Source: Epiperipatus broadwayi (Eukaryota; Onychophora; Udeonychophora; Euonychophora; Peripatidae). Taken from it: DNA of 64,000 nucleotides. Within the stretch, counting starts at the first letter, position 1. Every line of letters begins with the position of its first letter. Shown here in pieces: positions 33,294 to 43,639 of this stretch. A program made the translations under genes and the position numbers. Below the pieces are notes generated by a model. The model did no database searches, was not told where the DNA came from, and saw only the letters and a program-made list of their open reading frames with translations. The stretch lies in assembly GCA_028023455.1 (NCBI GenBank), contig JAQFVV010006705.1, positions 374,001-438,000 of the forward strand, given 5' to 3'.

Positions 33294-33788
33294 CAGGGGT
33301 GGGGAAAATGGTGGCCCTAGGGCCACATGTGGCTTGCTAAGAGTTTTTATGTGGCACACTAAGACAATCAGAAAAATCCACCTTGAACTGAGATTTCCTT
33401 CCCATGCACGATCGAAGATTTGTCTCTTATTTTCCACTAGGATGGCTATATCAATACACATGTGCAGTGTAGATACGATGTGCAATGCTTTTCCAATTGA
33501 TCTGGTTAATTTCAATTTTGTCTTTGCATTAGCAAATATATACTTTTCCAACTTTAGTGAAACTGTGAACCCTCTGAAAAAATGTAAAATCGTTGATGAA
33601 TGTTGTGTGTTTAATGAAGAATGGACAAACAAATATTTCTTTGTTAATACAGGGAATAAAGCAGTGTGTTTATTGTGTCATGTCAAAAAGGTATGGCCCT
33701 CCACTAACCTTTGCTTCCACAAAGTGGTCCCTGATGTGGCCCTCCACCAACTCTGTAGCCCCTGAGCCAAAATAGTTACCCACCCCTG
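33294..33788 (+). mobile_element. hAT-type DNA transposon remnant
   Basis: Terminal inverted repeats CAGGGGTGGGGAAAATGG and (complement of) GGTAACTATTTTGG-type with ACCCACCCCTG at the right end. Subterminal GTGGCCCT motifs occur on both sides. The CAGGGGTGGG terminus is typical of hAT superfamily elements. Flanking 8-mers (gatatata and tctatata) agree at six of eight positions, a plausible decayed 8-bp target duplication. The element is 495 bp, so non-autonomous. Confidence 0.8.
33540..33765 (+). pseudogene. BED-type zinc finger remnant of hAT transposase
   Basis: Within the open frame 33238-33765, the segment CVFNEEWTNKYFFVNTGNKA, then VCLLCHVKK, resembles the N-terminal zinc-finger region of hAT-derived proteins of the GTF2IRD2/ZBED group (FNEEW...YFF.....A.CL.C). 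The two cysteines CLLC are present. The histidine half of the finger and the whole catalytic domain are absent. The remaining codons are terminal repeat read as protein. Confidence 0.65.
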
Positions 33789-33969
33789 ATCTATATAACT
33801 AAATTCACTACAAAAGATAAGATGGCCACTCTTGTCTTTTCAAAAGTCTCTTATCTTGTGGCTTGGTTTGAGAGTATTCTCAGTACTCAAGAAGTCATTG
33901 TTGAGCTACTATAACAATGTTACAGTACATATGCTTTGGGCATAAATTCCTTCTGTTTAAATTACGTTC

Positions 33970-34745
33970 ATGATCTTAAACATATATAGTGAGTTATTTG
34001 TTTAGCTAATGCAGCATTTTTTAAATTTGTAATTGTAAATGGATCGTAGATTAGACAAAGATATTTTTTAGAATGAAATCATTAAATTGATGGGCATGTC
34101 CATCCACTTCACTCAAATTAGATTATAATTTAAATTCACAAAGTAGAGTTCATTCACATTCATTTTAATCACATTTTAGGCAAGCAATTAAAATTCACAT
34201 AATAAGGCATCAATAATATATAATAAATGGAGTAATAAGCCTCCAAGTAATAGCTAAATTAATGCAACATCCTTTATTATCAAAGCATGCTTTGGGAACT
34301 ATAATAGAATGATGGAGATGATATAAATTTGGGTAGGAACCAAGAAATTGACTATTTTATTAGTACTAGAATTGGTATACAAAATGAAGAAATGGCATCA
34401 TCAAACTCCACTTATATGCTTTTAATGTATCATTGCAAAGTAGATGGTAAAAATAATATTTAGCATATATATATATAATTATCAAAATACTCTAGAATAT
34501 ATATATATATTACATCAGTAGGTGCTTGGATGGATCAATTGATGTTTAATGTGAAAATAATGCTAAATGTTCAGTTTCACTCAACTGACAAAATTGTTTT
34601 TTTTTTTAATAATCTTTTCTGACCAGAATTTGATTCAAGAACATTTAACTCTTAAGTCTGTCATTATACCACCGAATTAAATCACACAGGGTATGTAAAC
34701 TTCAAAATGAAATTGTAATGTTATTTTCAGAAAAGAGACAGTATC
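33970..34745. other. Non-coding stretch
   Basis: AT-rich with (TA)n at 34466-34476 and 34498-34511. No supported feature. Confidence 0.5.
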
Positions 34746-34751
34746 TGTCAA

Positions 34752-34832
34752 GCGTTGGTGGTTACAAACAGTTGTCCCGGGTTTGCGGGTTCGCTTCCCG
34801 GCCAATGCTTTGACACATGAAAAAAAAAAAAG
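34752..34832 (+). pseudogene. tRNA-Gly-like retroposed sequence with poly(A)
   Basis: GCGTTGG at the start pairs with CCAATGC (34801-34808) as a seven-pair acceptor stem with one G-T. The T arm CGGG-TTCGCTT-CCCG is intact. The D and anticodon arms are collapsed. The tail TTTGACACATG then about 12 A residues resembles TATGACACTT plus poly(A) next to the tRNA-like unit at 61959-62041. It is therefore a member of a tRNA-derived SINE group. Confidence 0.7.
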
Positions 34833-34839
34833 AGAGTGT

Positions 34840-35445
34840 GTCTTTTATTTTCACAGTCATGTTTAATTAAATATAATATAATATAATGCAGAGTGATTCT
34901 TCCTTAAAAATACTTAGAAGTTTCGGTACCCTCAGAACTCATAATCAAGCTAAATACTGCCATTTTGGAATATATATCCTACAAAAAGAACACTATCTCT
35001 ATAACCTCCTTTTGACTTGAAAACCAAATCTTTTCAACTCCAATGCATTTGTTTTCTTCTTCTACGTCATTGTATTAAAAGATGTTTCATTCTATTATTA
35101 CACCCATATATTTCTCGTATTTCTCACAAAAATCTAAAACAACACCACTAACAAAACAGAAAATTTCTTTTTTCTACAGCTATCACCTTTATGATTCTTT
35201 CATTCTCCATATCATTTTTTCTTTTAATATGTTACATTTCAAAAATAAATGTTCTTCAATTTTCTATCTTTTCTACATACGTCACCGTAACAGTTTAAAT
35301 TTTTATCCATTTTTTTTTCTATTTCTCTTTATAATTCAAAGCTTGTATTAAATAAATATACATGTTGTTGTTATTAATATTATTATTTTCAGTTTACCAC
35401 TACATTTATATAATATAATATTTTTAAAGTACTTAATATATAAAT
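34840..35445. other. Non-coding stretch
   Basis: The 89-codon frame at 35082-35351 is phenylalanine- and serine-rich low complexity. Nothing supported. Confidence 0.45.
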
Positions 35446-35450
35446 AATAA

Positions 35451-35586
35451 TCGAGATTAAACCCCACACCACCGTACAATAAATATTTAAAATACTCTCC
35501 AACCAAGCATAACGTTGTTTTATACTTGGTTGGAGAGTATTTTAAATATTTATTGTACGGTGTTACGCGTTTTAATCTCGATTGTT
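35451..35586. repeat. Near-perfect palindrome, about 60-bp arms
   Basis: aatcgagattaaa at 35451 pairs with tttaatctcgatt at 35572. Inside, ccgtacaataaatatttaaa and actctccaaccaag pair with their complements around a loop at cataacgttgttttat. MITE-like; no flanking duplication resolved. Confidence 0.85.
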
Positions 35587-35589
35587 ATA

Positions 35590-36095
35590 AATATGACATC
35601 AATATCTTTTATTTTCTTTGTAAAAATCTTTTTTTATATATAAAGTATCTAAATTTAATATTTCGCACTAACTGATTACCACATTTTGCCCATTTATCAA
35701 ACTTACTGGAGCTTATTCTAATGGGACCTCATTTATTAAAAAGAACCAGCTATTTTTTATCTACTGAATTTGTATTTATTATTAAATAAAATAATCAAAA
35801 GATTAATCATTCCAAGAAAATTGCTTGACGTTCGAGTTTCAAAAGTGACAGATTGAACTAAGGTCTAGTTTTCAAGCCCATTCTTCTGCCATGTTCTAAA
35901 CTTATAATGGGCGACTTTTGTTGTTTTTTTTCTTTAATTTAATATGTTAAATTAAGTCATTAGCTTGTCCTACTCATTTCTCAAAATTTGAAGCATTCTA
36001 ATTTTATTATTGCTTATTCAAATGCAAACAGCAAATTGTTTATCACTAGTTAACGTCTATCATTGTTTATATTATCTATTCCTCTTACTGAAAGC
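35590..36095. other. Non-coding stretch
   Basis: No feature supported. Confidence 0.5.
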
Positions 36096-36097
36096 TT

Positions 36098-36560
36098 TGG
36101 TAAGTCATATATGCAGATAGTAGGGCTTAATGAATCCTTGTGCATTGTTGTCTTATCCAATAATACCAGATTAGGTTCAAGCATATAGCATTCATCAGCG
36201 AGGAGGTTTGAATCTTGGACCAGTATTTGGATCTTTAGTATCTAATGCACTTTTTCTCTCCTAGCCATCATTTACCTTTCAATTTTACTATCAACTTTGA
36301 GTAAACTGAAATTATATAATATTTTATTAGTTTTATTTTCAATATAATTTTAACTCTTATAAGTATTTGAATCCGGTGATAAACTCATCTCTCAACAATA
36401 TTTGGTGTGTCATGATTAGATAAATGATTTTTAGGAGTCTCTTTAAATTTCATATCCATAAATCTAAATATCAGTTTAATGATTATGCTAGTGCGATCTC
36501 TGGCTGTGTAAGCAATACTGGAGGTAGTGGATATTAATGCCATTTGAGATATTATATTCT
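36098..36560. repeat. Diverged family A-like element
   Basis: The minus strand reads, at about 36230-36150, CTGATGA, ATGCTATATGCTT, GAAC, then TAATCTGGTATTATTGGAT. This is a decayed relative of the family A hammerhead block. The sequence tgcattgttgtcttatccaa and the right part gatattaatgccatttg are compatible with family A arms but heavily diverged. Confidence 0.4.
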
Positions 36561-36569
36561 CTACTAGAC

Positions 36570-36690
36570 AGTGTGCTATTATTGACAGTTGAATGCATTT
36601 GGAAAAGTATCAATAAAGTTTGAATTTTTCTAAAAATGTTTAACAATTAAAACTCGATGAAGGAAATTATCCATAATATAATTACAATGA
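36570..36690 (+). repeat. PLE 3' tail fragment
   Basis: Plus-strand tail: gacagttgaatgcatttgga, gaatttttctaaaaatgttt, gatgaaggaaattatcc. No coding or tRNA-like part. Confidence 0.6.
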
Positions 36691-36694
36691 TTGT

Positions 36695-37150
36695 TTTCTA
36701 ACTCCAAGTTTATTTTTTATTTTTATGTCAGCGATCTTTGTATAAACAAATAGACAAAATAGATACCAAAATGTGAAGCAGGTTTGGTTTGTTGGGGAAT
36801 ATTTAATCTGAACTGACTATAAGAAAAATCAAAATCTTTATCTTCTTGCCATCTAAATTAGTGATTATGACAATTTTTTCCCATTCAGGGGATAATTCAC
36901 AGAACATACTTAATATTTTTAATACAGTCTTTGACCTTTTCCCAATTAATTTCTGGAATTCTTAGGGTAATACTATATGTCACATTTTTATTAGTCATGA
37001 AATGATTTGTGATGACATTAGAATGGTCCATATGTCAACAATTGCACTGCAATTGTAGTAATGAATCTATAATTTAGTTTTGGATTTTGCACTTAGAATC
37101 AGGAGTTATCAACAGATGATAGATTTTACATTTAAAGGTCAAATTGTAGA
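36695..37150. other. Non-coding stretch
   Basis: Nothing recognised. Confidence 0.5.
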
Positions 37151-37159
37151 ACTCAAATT

Positions 37160-37545
37160 AATACATTGTGCAGGCTTAAACCTGCATTTATATATGTAAT
37201 ATATGTGGGATTCAAACTCAGACTTTTACATGACCCACTACTCTCAGTGCCATCTCATATTGCTGACCCACCTGATCACACACATCTTGAAAAGATAAAT
37301 AATCGCCAATACACATATTTCATGCTAAACCAGCAATCATCAGTTGGTCTAGATTACTATCCTCACACATATATACAATTAGTTCTCAGATGTATATAAA
37401 GATGGCCAATCTTCATACTTTAATGGACAGGCTTCAAACTATTCCAACTCACAACTCTTCAGCCTTCCATTTTATTGAAAATCTGATGATGGAACATTCA
37501 AAGCCCTTGTTAGTGCCAAGATTGTCATCCTATTCAAATTGTACA
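37160..37545 (-). mobile_element. Family B element, half copy (copy 2)
   Basis: Only the left arm of a B palindrome: gtgggattcaaactcagact, gatcacacacatcttg, the ribozyme block, and aatggacaggcttcaaac to gtgccaagattgtcatc. It ends before the centre. The 77-codon frame over it is incidental. Confidence 0.75.
37300..37356 (-). ncRNA. Hammerhead ribozyme candidate, family B2
   Basis: Minus strand: TAATC-TAGA-CCAA, CTGATGA, T-TGCT-GGTTT-AGCA-T, GAAA, stem III region TATGTGTA, then TTGG-C-GATTA. Stem I pairs CCAA/TTGG and TAATC/GATTA across an internal loop; the latter differs from the TGATC/GATCA of copy B1 by a compensatory change. All core nucleotides are intact. The first stem II pair is T-T, which may weaken it. 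Confidence 0.68.
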
Positions 37546-37867
37546 AAATAATGCTTGTTCCCATTTTATTTGTTAAGCAGAAGGATTTTACAGATAATTT
37601 TTTTGTTTCATATTTGATTTTATCCATGTGAAAAAAAATTATTTAATAAATAAAAAATATATTTTATTTTTTATAAATTATGGCATCATATATTTAAAAG
37701 AGTTTGAACTTACATTGTGGGAAAGAAGAAAAAAAATTATATTATTCTAGATAACTTAAAAAGAAATACTTTTTAAAAATTTTTAAAATAAATTTTAATA
37801 TTTTTTTCATTATTTTAATTTGTTCAAAATTAATGTTTATAAAAATCATGTAAAATTAGTTCAGTTG

Positions 37868-38312
37868 TACTACAAACTCTATTCGAATTGAAAGCCACAT
37901 ATGTAAATAATTAAATTTTGCAAAATTAATGCTATTTATACTGAAAGCCACATAAGTAAATAATTTAATTTTGCAAAATTAACAGTATTCAAACTGAAAG
38001 CCACATATGTAAATAATTAAATTTTGCAAAACTAATGCTATTCAAACTGGAAGCTACATATATAAATAATTAAATTTCGCAAAATTAATGCTATTTAAAC
38101 TGAAAGCCACATATGTAAATAATTTAATTTTGCAAAATTAACAGTATTCAAACTGAAAGCTACATATGTAAATAATTAAATTTTGCAAAATTAATGCTAT
38201 TCAAACTGAAAGCCACATATGTAAATAACTAAATTTCACAAAATCAATGCTATTCGAACTGAACTGAAAGCCACATATGTAAATAATTAAATTTCCCCAA
38301 ATTAATCTTGAT
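37868..38312. repeat. 53-bp tandem repeat array (8 units)
   Basis: Eight head-to-tail units starting gaaagccacatatgtaaata and ending attaatgctattcaaac. Units 2 and 5 share two variants (aatttaatttt and aacagtattc) not seen in their neighbours, which suggests a three-unit higher-order duplication. The last unit starts with an extra gaact. Confidence 0.9.
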
Positions 38313-38319
38313 TTAACCT

Positions 38320-39000
38320 TTCCGAAGGACACTTCATCATTGGCCAAGAGAGGTAAAACTCTGAAAGTTTTAATTGGTCATTTGACAAACTCTTTGATAA
38401 AAATATTTTCATCTTTTAATATATATTAATTTTAGTTTCGTTTTCAAAAAGTATATTAATTATTTGTAATGTTAGGAAAGTAAACGAATGTTTTTTCAAA
38501 AATATATTTTTATTTGTATTTTATAAAAATATTCTAAAGTGGAAAAATCAAAGAAATTATTAGGAGCAAATTAGAAGGAATGCAAACGTTATTTATATCC
38601 CTCCCAGATTTGCGTTATTAAAAATGTTACAAAATTTTTAAGAATTTTTTAGTAAAATCTGAGCGTCTTTCTAAAAATAATTATATTTTCAGTATATTTT
38701 AACCAAAATACATGGTAATATGTAAATAAATGCCAGAAAAATATTCTAAAACATTAATCTTTGTTTGAAAATTAAATAAACAGCTTGGGGCAATGTAAAC
38801 TCTTGACAGGATGTCAAAAAATGCTATTGCTGGTTTCTTTTTCAATTTACAATCGTGTAAAGTATACAATTTTTTAATAAAACCTTACTACTTTTGTAAA
38901 ATAACTATATTTTCAGCAGATGTTGTGAAGATCATTTATAATATGTATGAAAAATAATAAAAAAAAAACACTCTAAAACATATATTTTCATTTTTAGCGG
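38320..39000. other. Non-coding stretch
   Basis: AT-rich; nothing recognised upstream of the CCAAT-box segment. Confidence 0.5.
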
Positions 39001-39019
39001 TGAAAAAATATTTAGCAGA

Positions 39020-39137
39020 ATTATCCGCCAATAAGCATCGAGAATGGATGGCCCAACCAATCAGAATTGGCCTTCTTCTTTTGTTTAACCTAAACCCCTC
39101 CTAGTATTGATTTTTTACTTGTAAAATAATTCAAGAG
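39020..39137 (+). promoter_or_regulatory. Possible promoter with two CCAAT boxes
   Basis: CCAAT at 39028-39032 and CCAATCAG at 39057-39064, the second followed by AATTGG, giving the inverted pair ccaatcagaattgg. The segment is richer in GC than its surroundings. It lies 75-110 bp before an ATG with a plausible coding run. No TATA box is evident. The evidence is motif-level only. Confidence 0.35.
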
Positions 39138-39254
39138 ATGGCAGCATCTTATGGAACTTTTTCTAAAGTTTCCAACGAGTATGAATATGTCACCAGAGCT
39201 TTAAAAATAACCAATTTAGAGCGATCCAAAGCTTTTGATGCATTGCTGCGTTGA
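39138..39254 (+). CDS. Candidate first coding exon, unknown protein
   Basis: ATG at 39138 opens a 38-codon frame, MAASYGTFSKVSNEYEYVTR, followed by ALKITNLERSKAFDALLR, and TGA at 39252. The composition (mixed hydrophilic, no low complexity) is unlike the chance frames around it, and CCAAT boxes lie upstream. No good splice donor was found; the only GT near the end (ctgcgttgatcc) is weak. It may be the start of a host gene, a very short protein, or a processed remnant. I do not recognise the protein. Confidence 0.35.
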   Translation: MAASYGTFSKVSNEYEYVTRALKITNLERSKAFDALLR

Positions 39255-39259
39255 TCCCT

Positions 39260-39880
39260 ACTGAAACGTTAATTAGTTTGCTTTTTGCTAAAATGATTTA
39301 AAATATTGATTTAATAATTGTTTTGGGGACAATTTAGATGCTTTATTCACAGTCTGAGTGAAATATACTCAGCAAGTTTAGCTTGGATGTTTATCAGCTT
39401 GAGAATGTGAATCTATTTAACTATAGTAATCATTTTTTGATTAAAAAGTCACAACTAGATATGGATATGTAATGTGGACACCTATCTACTACTGCTGCAA
39501 TTAATAAGTTAAAATGTGTTATATAAAGGACTGGTATTTTGCAAAATTTACTATATTGAAGTGAGATATATCTTTATTTCACTTTAATGCAAAGGCATTG
39601 AATATGATAGAAAATGATAAAACCAATCTTCGTAATATGCAGTCAGCTTCATATAATGGTGCTGATTCTTCTTAATTTATATAAAATTTATAATTGCAGT
39701 TTATAATATTATAATTGACTATTTATTATTCTACATTCAGAATAAGTTATATTTACCTGTTTAAAGAGATTTATTTAAACTTCTTTATATCATTAATGTC
39801 AAACACTGTGGTCAAATTGCTATATTCAGTGACTATATAAATATATTAGACCATTAAGAAAGAGAGGAGGATTCCACTTT
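39260..39880. other. Non-coding stretch
   Basis: Nothing recognised. Confidence 0.5.
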
Positions 39881-39881
39881 T

Positions 39882-40072
39882 ATTGTTAAAATGAGGTTGC
39901 CTTGACAACCATTTGAAATTGTTGATTGTTATTAATATTAGGATTGTATAAGTGTTGACTTGTTTTAATGATATATATTTATTTATTTATTAAATACCAG
40001 GCAACATTTAGACAAACCCAATATCAATAACAATCAACAATTTCAAACTGTTGTTAAGGCAACCTCCTTTTA
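39882..40072. repeat. Palindrome (family H)
   Basis: Arms ttgttaaaatgaggttgcct, caaccatttgaaattg and gttgattgttattaatat pair with the complement at 40010-40072. The gttgccttgacaac core is shared with 21225-21350. Confidence 0.75.
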
Positions 40073-40087
40073 ACAATATATATATAT

Positions 40088-40445
40088 GATAAACAAAACA
40101 ATTCCTTAAACTTTACTGGACAGACTTCAATTTTCTCACTCTTCTAACTATTTAATCATTCATCAGTTTTTTAATGACATGGATTATTGAATAGTTGGAA
40201 GAGTGAGAGGATTGAAGCCCATCTATTAAAGTTTGAGGAATTGCTATTTTAATATCAATTGAGCACTGATCATATATATATGGGAGATACTGATCTGGCT
40301 CAACTGATGAGTCCTGGTTCTGCGTGAAATATGTATATTGGGATCATTTATCTTTTTTGCACGTTAGGGTCATGTGCTGCATCAGTTTCTTGAGATGAAG
40401 TGGAAGGCGAATATAGACTGAAAAACCTAAGCTCAAATCCCACTA
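40088..40445. mobile_element. Family B element, shortened fold-back (copy 3)
   Basis: The left arm is reduced to 40088-40160. The right arm is longer (40185-40445) and ends with the family B terminus (aacctaagctcaaatcccac). The left junction is (TA)n followed by gataaacaaaac, also seen at 43390 and 55600. It carries a decayed hammerhead at 40289-40348: CTGATGA and GAAA are intact, but stem II is disrupted (GTCCTGGTTCTGCGT). Confidence 0.7.
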
Positions 40446-40449
40446 TTTA

Positions 40450-41165
40450 CATATAAAAAACATTTAGAATAATAATTAGTACTATATTGGAGACTCTAAT
40501 AAAACATTTTTTTTAGTATCAATAATAATGATACAAATTTCGTACTGAATGAAAATGATAATTTTTGTAATTTAATATCCCATTAGGAGTGAATGGCAGA
40601 AGTGAAAATTTCAAAAGTTAAATAATAATAACATTAACTATAATGGTAATAATAATAATCATCATCATCAAATGGTAAATCTCTTGAAAGACCTGAACAT
40701 TTGAAAAATAGAAGTGGCTATTCAAACTTAATTCCAGGAACCTTGAATTCTTGATTTCCCATTCTCTCAGTCCATCAGTTAAATATTAATTTTTTGATTA
40801 TATTAATTATTCTGTTTAATGTGTTTGTGCACATATGCAAGCATGTGCACACACCAGAAGCAAAATTTGATGGAAAAAAATCTATATTCTCTGTTACTTA
40901 TTTTTAAATCATGTTTTCTGGAACAATCTTGGTTAATAAAATAAAATTAAACTAAAATATCAACATTTCGACAGCACTTTTTCTCAACTGGGTGAAAAAG
41001 TAATCATGTGACTGTTAGCAGAGATAATAATTGTGTCATATGGTTGTTTGAATATAAATTGTAATAGCTCTAATGTACATGTAATTTATGTAGATGTTAC
41101 GGAGAACCTCCAGTGAACTATTATGTAATCTAATATATCAATAAATTAAAAAGTATGGAATTGAG
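40450..41165. other. Non-coding stretch
   Basis: Short (AAT)n and (ATC)n runs at 40625-40670. Nothing else supported. Confidence 0.5.
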
Positions 41166-41169
41166 ATGG

Positions 41170-42275
41170 GTTCAATTATTGATGGAGTTGTATTAGTTTA
41201 CATATAGCTTGCTGGGGCTTTTCAATAGCTTCCATATAAATTATATATGGTTGTCTAATTTGGATAGTTTTCTTTAATTTGTGGTGTGAGTAAATTCTGA
41301 TGCATTGATGATAATTGTATTATTCCATCATATTAATTGGTCTTTATTCCAATTTCTATAGTTCCATAAATATCATTTCATGATAGTTGTTGCATATGGA
41401 TATGATTTTAGTATTTAAGAAGTGTAAGAAATTACCAGTGTCTAAAAGAAGGAGAGCAAGGGCTGAGGATATTGTAACTTTTGATATTGCATTGATGTAT
41501 TCATCTCTTCAAGCACTTACATGATGATTGCTCCATCTTATATATGTGGTTTGGCATGGGCTATGTTATATGGTACAGACTTCTTAAGCTTCTAGAAGAA
41601 TTAAATTGTTGGGATTGGTTAGAATATTATTCTTTTGTTCAGTGGAGAATGTTATTTTTATGTTATAGCATCTCAGCACCTGTCCAATTTTATCTGTGGG
41701 TCCTTTGATATAAGGAATGCATATTTTAATAAAAACATTTGTTTATTTTTTTTTTTTTTTGGTGTTTTTTGTTTGGTACATTGCCCTGGTTATAGTAACG
41801 GTATGATAACTTTTTATTAATAAGATGTCACATATGCATTTGACGTCTTTTCTTAATATAGAATTATTTGGGAACAAGAATACTCTTGTGAAATTGCTTT
41901 AGCTACAGATAAGATTTGGATTGGTCGATAGTGACATGGTGCATTTATGTATCTATTAATATGTTTAAGTTTCCTGCATGTAGATGATGTTAAGATGTCA
42001 TTGTTAGTTTTAAGAAAAGAGGAACCTCGAGAAAAGGGAATTTTCCGACTTTCTCCATTTCCATAGCAAATTTAAACTGGAGTGTAAGCTAATGCTATGT
42101 ATTAAGAAGTTATTCAAATTTTCATCCCAATGCAACCAATCAACATATGTTTCTTCAATGTATCTAAGCCAGATAGATGGTAGTGTATGCTGACTTTAAA
42201 GCCTGTGTTTCAAATTCTTCCATGAATAAATGGGCAAAAACTTTGATGATGGGTGATCCCATTGAGTTTTAATTA
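41170..42275 (-). pseudogene. Second PLE reverse transcriptase relic
   Basis: Minus strand, frame broken. Pieces read MGSPIIKVFAHLFMEEFE (compare the PLE block MGSP....A.L.MEEFE), IWLRYIEETYVDWLHW (YVDD box decayed to YIEE), then a 3' stretch resembling the post-YVDD region. It is older than the copy at 27960-29230 and from a different lineage by residue differences. A T-run at 41746-41760 interrupts it. Confidence 0.65.
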
Positions 42276-42466
42276 TTTATTTGTATTTTTAATCATTATT
42301 AAAAAAGTATTAGAAATACAATGATTGGCTAATATAATCATATGACTCACTAAATTACAATACTTAGAAAATATATCCAATGCCCCGTCAGTTGGTATGT
42401 TAATGAACAATGAAATAACATCAATTCTCTTAATTGTATCATTTCATGTGGATTTTAAATTATAAC

Positions 42467-42612
42467 AAACTGATAAGTGCTGGTTTAGCACAAAAATCGT
42501 ATATTGGTCATTATCTTTTCAACATATGTGTGATCAAGGGTTTCAGCAGTATGAGATAGCGTGGATAGTTGAGGGTCGTGTGAAAGTCTGAGTTCAAACC
42601 TCTATATATTAC
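42467..42612 (+). mobile_element. Family B right-end fragment (copy 4)
   Basis: Starts at the hammerhead block (CTGATAA, stem II GTGCT-GGTTT-AGCAC fully paired, AAAAATCGTATATTGG). It then runs to the family B terminus (gaaagtctgagttcaaacct). Two core changes are present (G8 to A, and GAAA to AAAA). Stem II here is the best of the family, including the canonical first G-C pair. Confidence 0.65.
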
Positions 42613-42614
42613 AA

Positions 42615-43065
42615 TAGAAGTAAAATGGTCTGTGTTTTACTATATATAGAGATTATTAGTAATATAGTGATTTTTGTTTATTAAAATCTTAATTTATATT
42701 TTAAATGCAAAACAAAACTCTTAGCTTATTTTTTGTGTGAATTTCCACCTCCTACCTCTTAGTTTAATGTGTGACAGGTGTTGCCTAAATACTTTAAATA
42801 AAAATTCAAATTCTAATAGTTAGAAAATATTACAAGTCAAAAGTAGATACATTATCTTTTTTAATTGGCAGCATTTAATTTACTTGATATATATAATTTT
42901 AATATGTTGATTAGTGAATATTAAGTACAAAATTAATTCAAAATGTATCCATATCAATATTTTTGTTTGTAATATGTGTTGATAAAATAATAGAGATAAA
43001 ACATTTTTTATATCAAATACTTTTATTTACCATATACTAAAAAGATAAAAAATATTTTTGTTCAC
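42615..43065. other. Non-coding stretch
   Basis: Nothing recognised. Confidence 0.5.
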
Positions 43066-43069
43066 CTAT

Positions 43070-43222
43070 AATTGGGGTTTTAAGATTTAACTTGAAATAA
43101 TGGGGGGGGGGGGTCCAGAAATGAATTAAGTCAATCTCTTGTTATAAAAATATGTATTGCCTTAATTAATTTCCAGATTTCCAGGCTTTTATTTCAAGTT
43201 AAATTCAAAAATCCCAATTGTG
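43070..43222. repeat. Palindrome with G-run loop
   Basis: Arms aattggggttttaagattta and acttgaaata pair with tatttcaagttaaattcaaa and atcccaatt. The loop includes a run of about 12 G at 43103. Confidence 0.75.
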
Positions 43223-43439
43223 GTGAAGAAACAATTATTTTTTTTCTTTTTAGCCAAGATAAATAAAATCATTTAATATAAAAAAAAATTGGTGTCTCTA
43301 TTACTTTTAACTTTCTAGCATTGACACAGTAAATAAAAATGTAAAACTATATTGTACTTTAAATCAGTTGACACTTATAGTTGATATATATATGATAAAC
43401 AAAACAAGTTATAAATTTCATAACTTGCTTTTAGCTTGC

Positions 43440-43630
43440 ATTTTATGATCACTAGATAGAGCTTTACCAATAGCTCCTAACAAGCTTTTGTTTACATAAA
43501 CGTGGAGAGAGATCGAATTCAATATCTCTTTATTGTCTCCAATTCTATCTCTCTCTGCATTTATGTAAACAAAAGCTTGTTAGGAGATATTGGTAAAGCA
43601 CCATCTAGTGATCAAATATATATCATTACA
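43440..43630. repeat. Palindrome, about 85-bp arms
   Basis: cactagatagagctttacca, ctaacaagcttttgtttaca and gagagagatcgaatt pair with their complements at 43540-43615. The left flank is (TA)n plus gataaacaaaac. No ORF. Confidence 0.8.
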
Positions 43631-43639
43631 TATTTCTGT

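Larger units (their letters stand above)
33088..33968. repeat. Palindrome interrupted by a hAT element
   Basis: Left arm 33088-33290 and right arm 33790-33968 are inverted copies. Shared blocks are taacattgttataatagctc, gagacttctgaaaagataag and gtggtcatcttat with their complements on the right. The centre is occupied by the hAT sequence at 33294-33788. Confidence 0.8.

Noticed and set aside
37868-38312. CRISPR array
   Set aside because: Units are contiguous with no unique spacers and the context is a eukaryotic genome; it is a simple tandem repeat.
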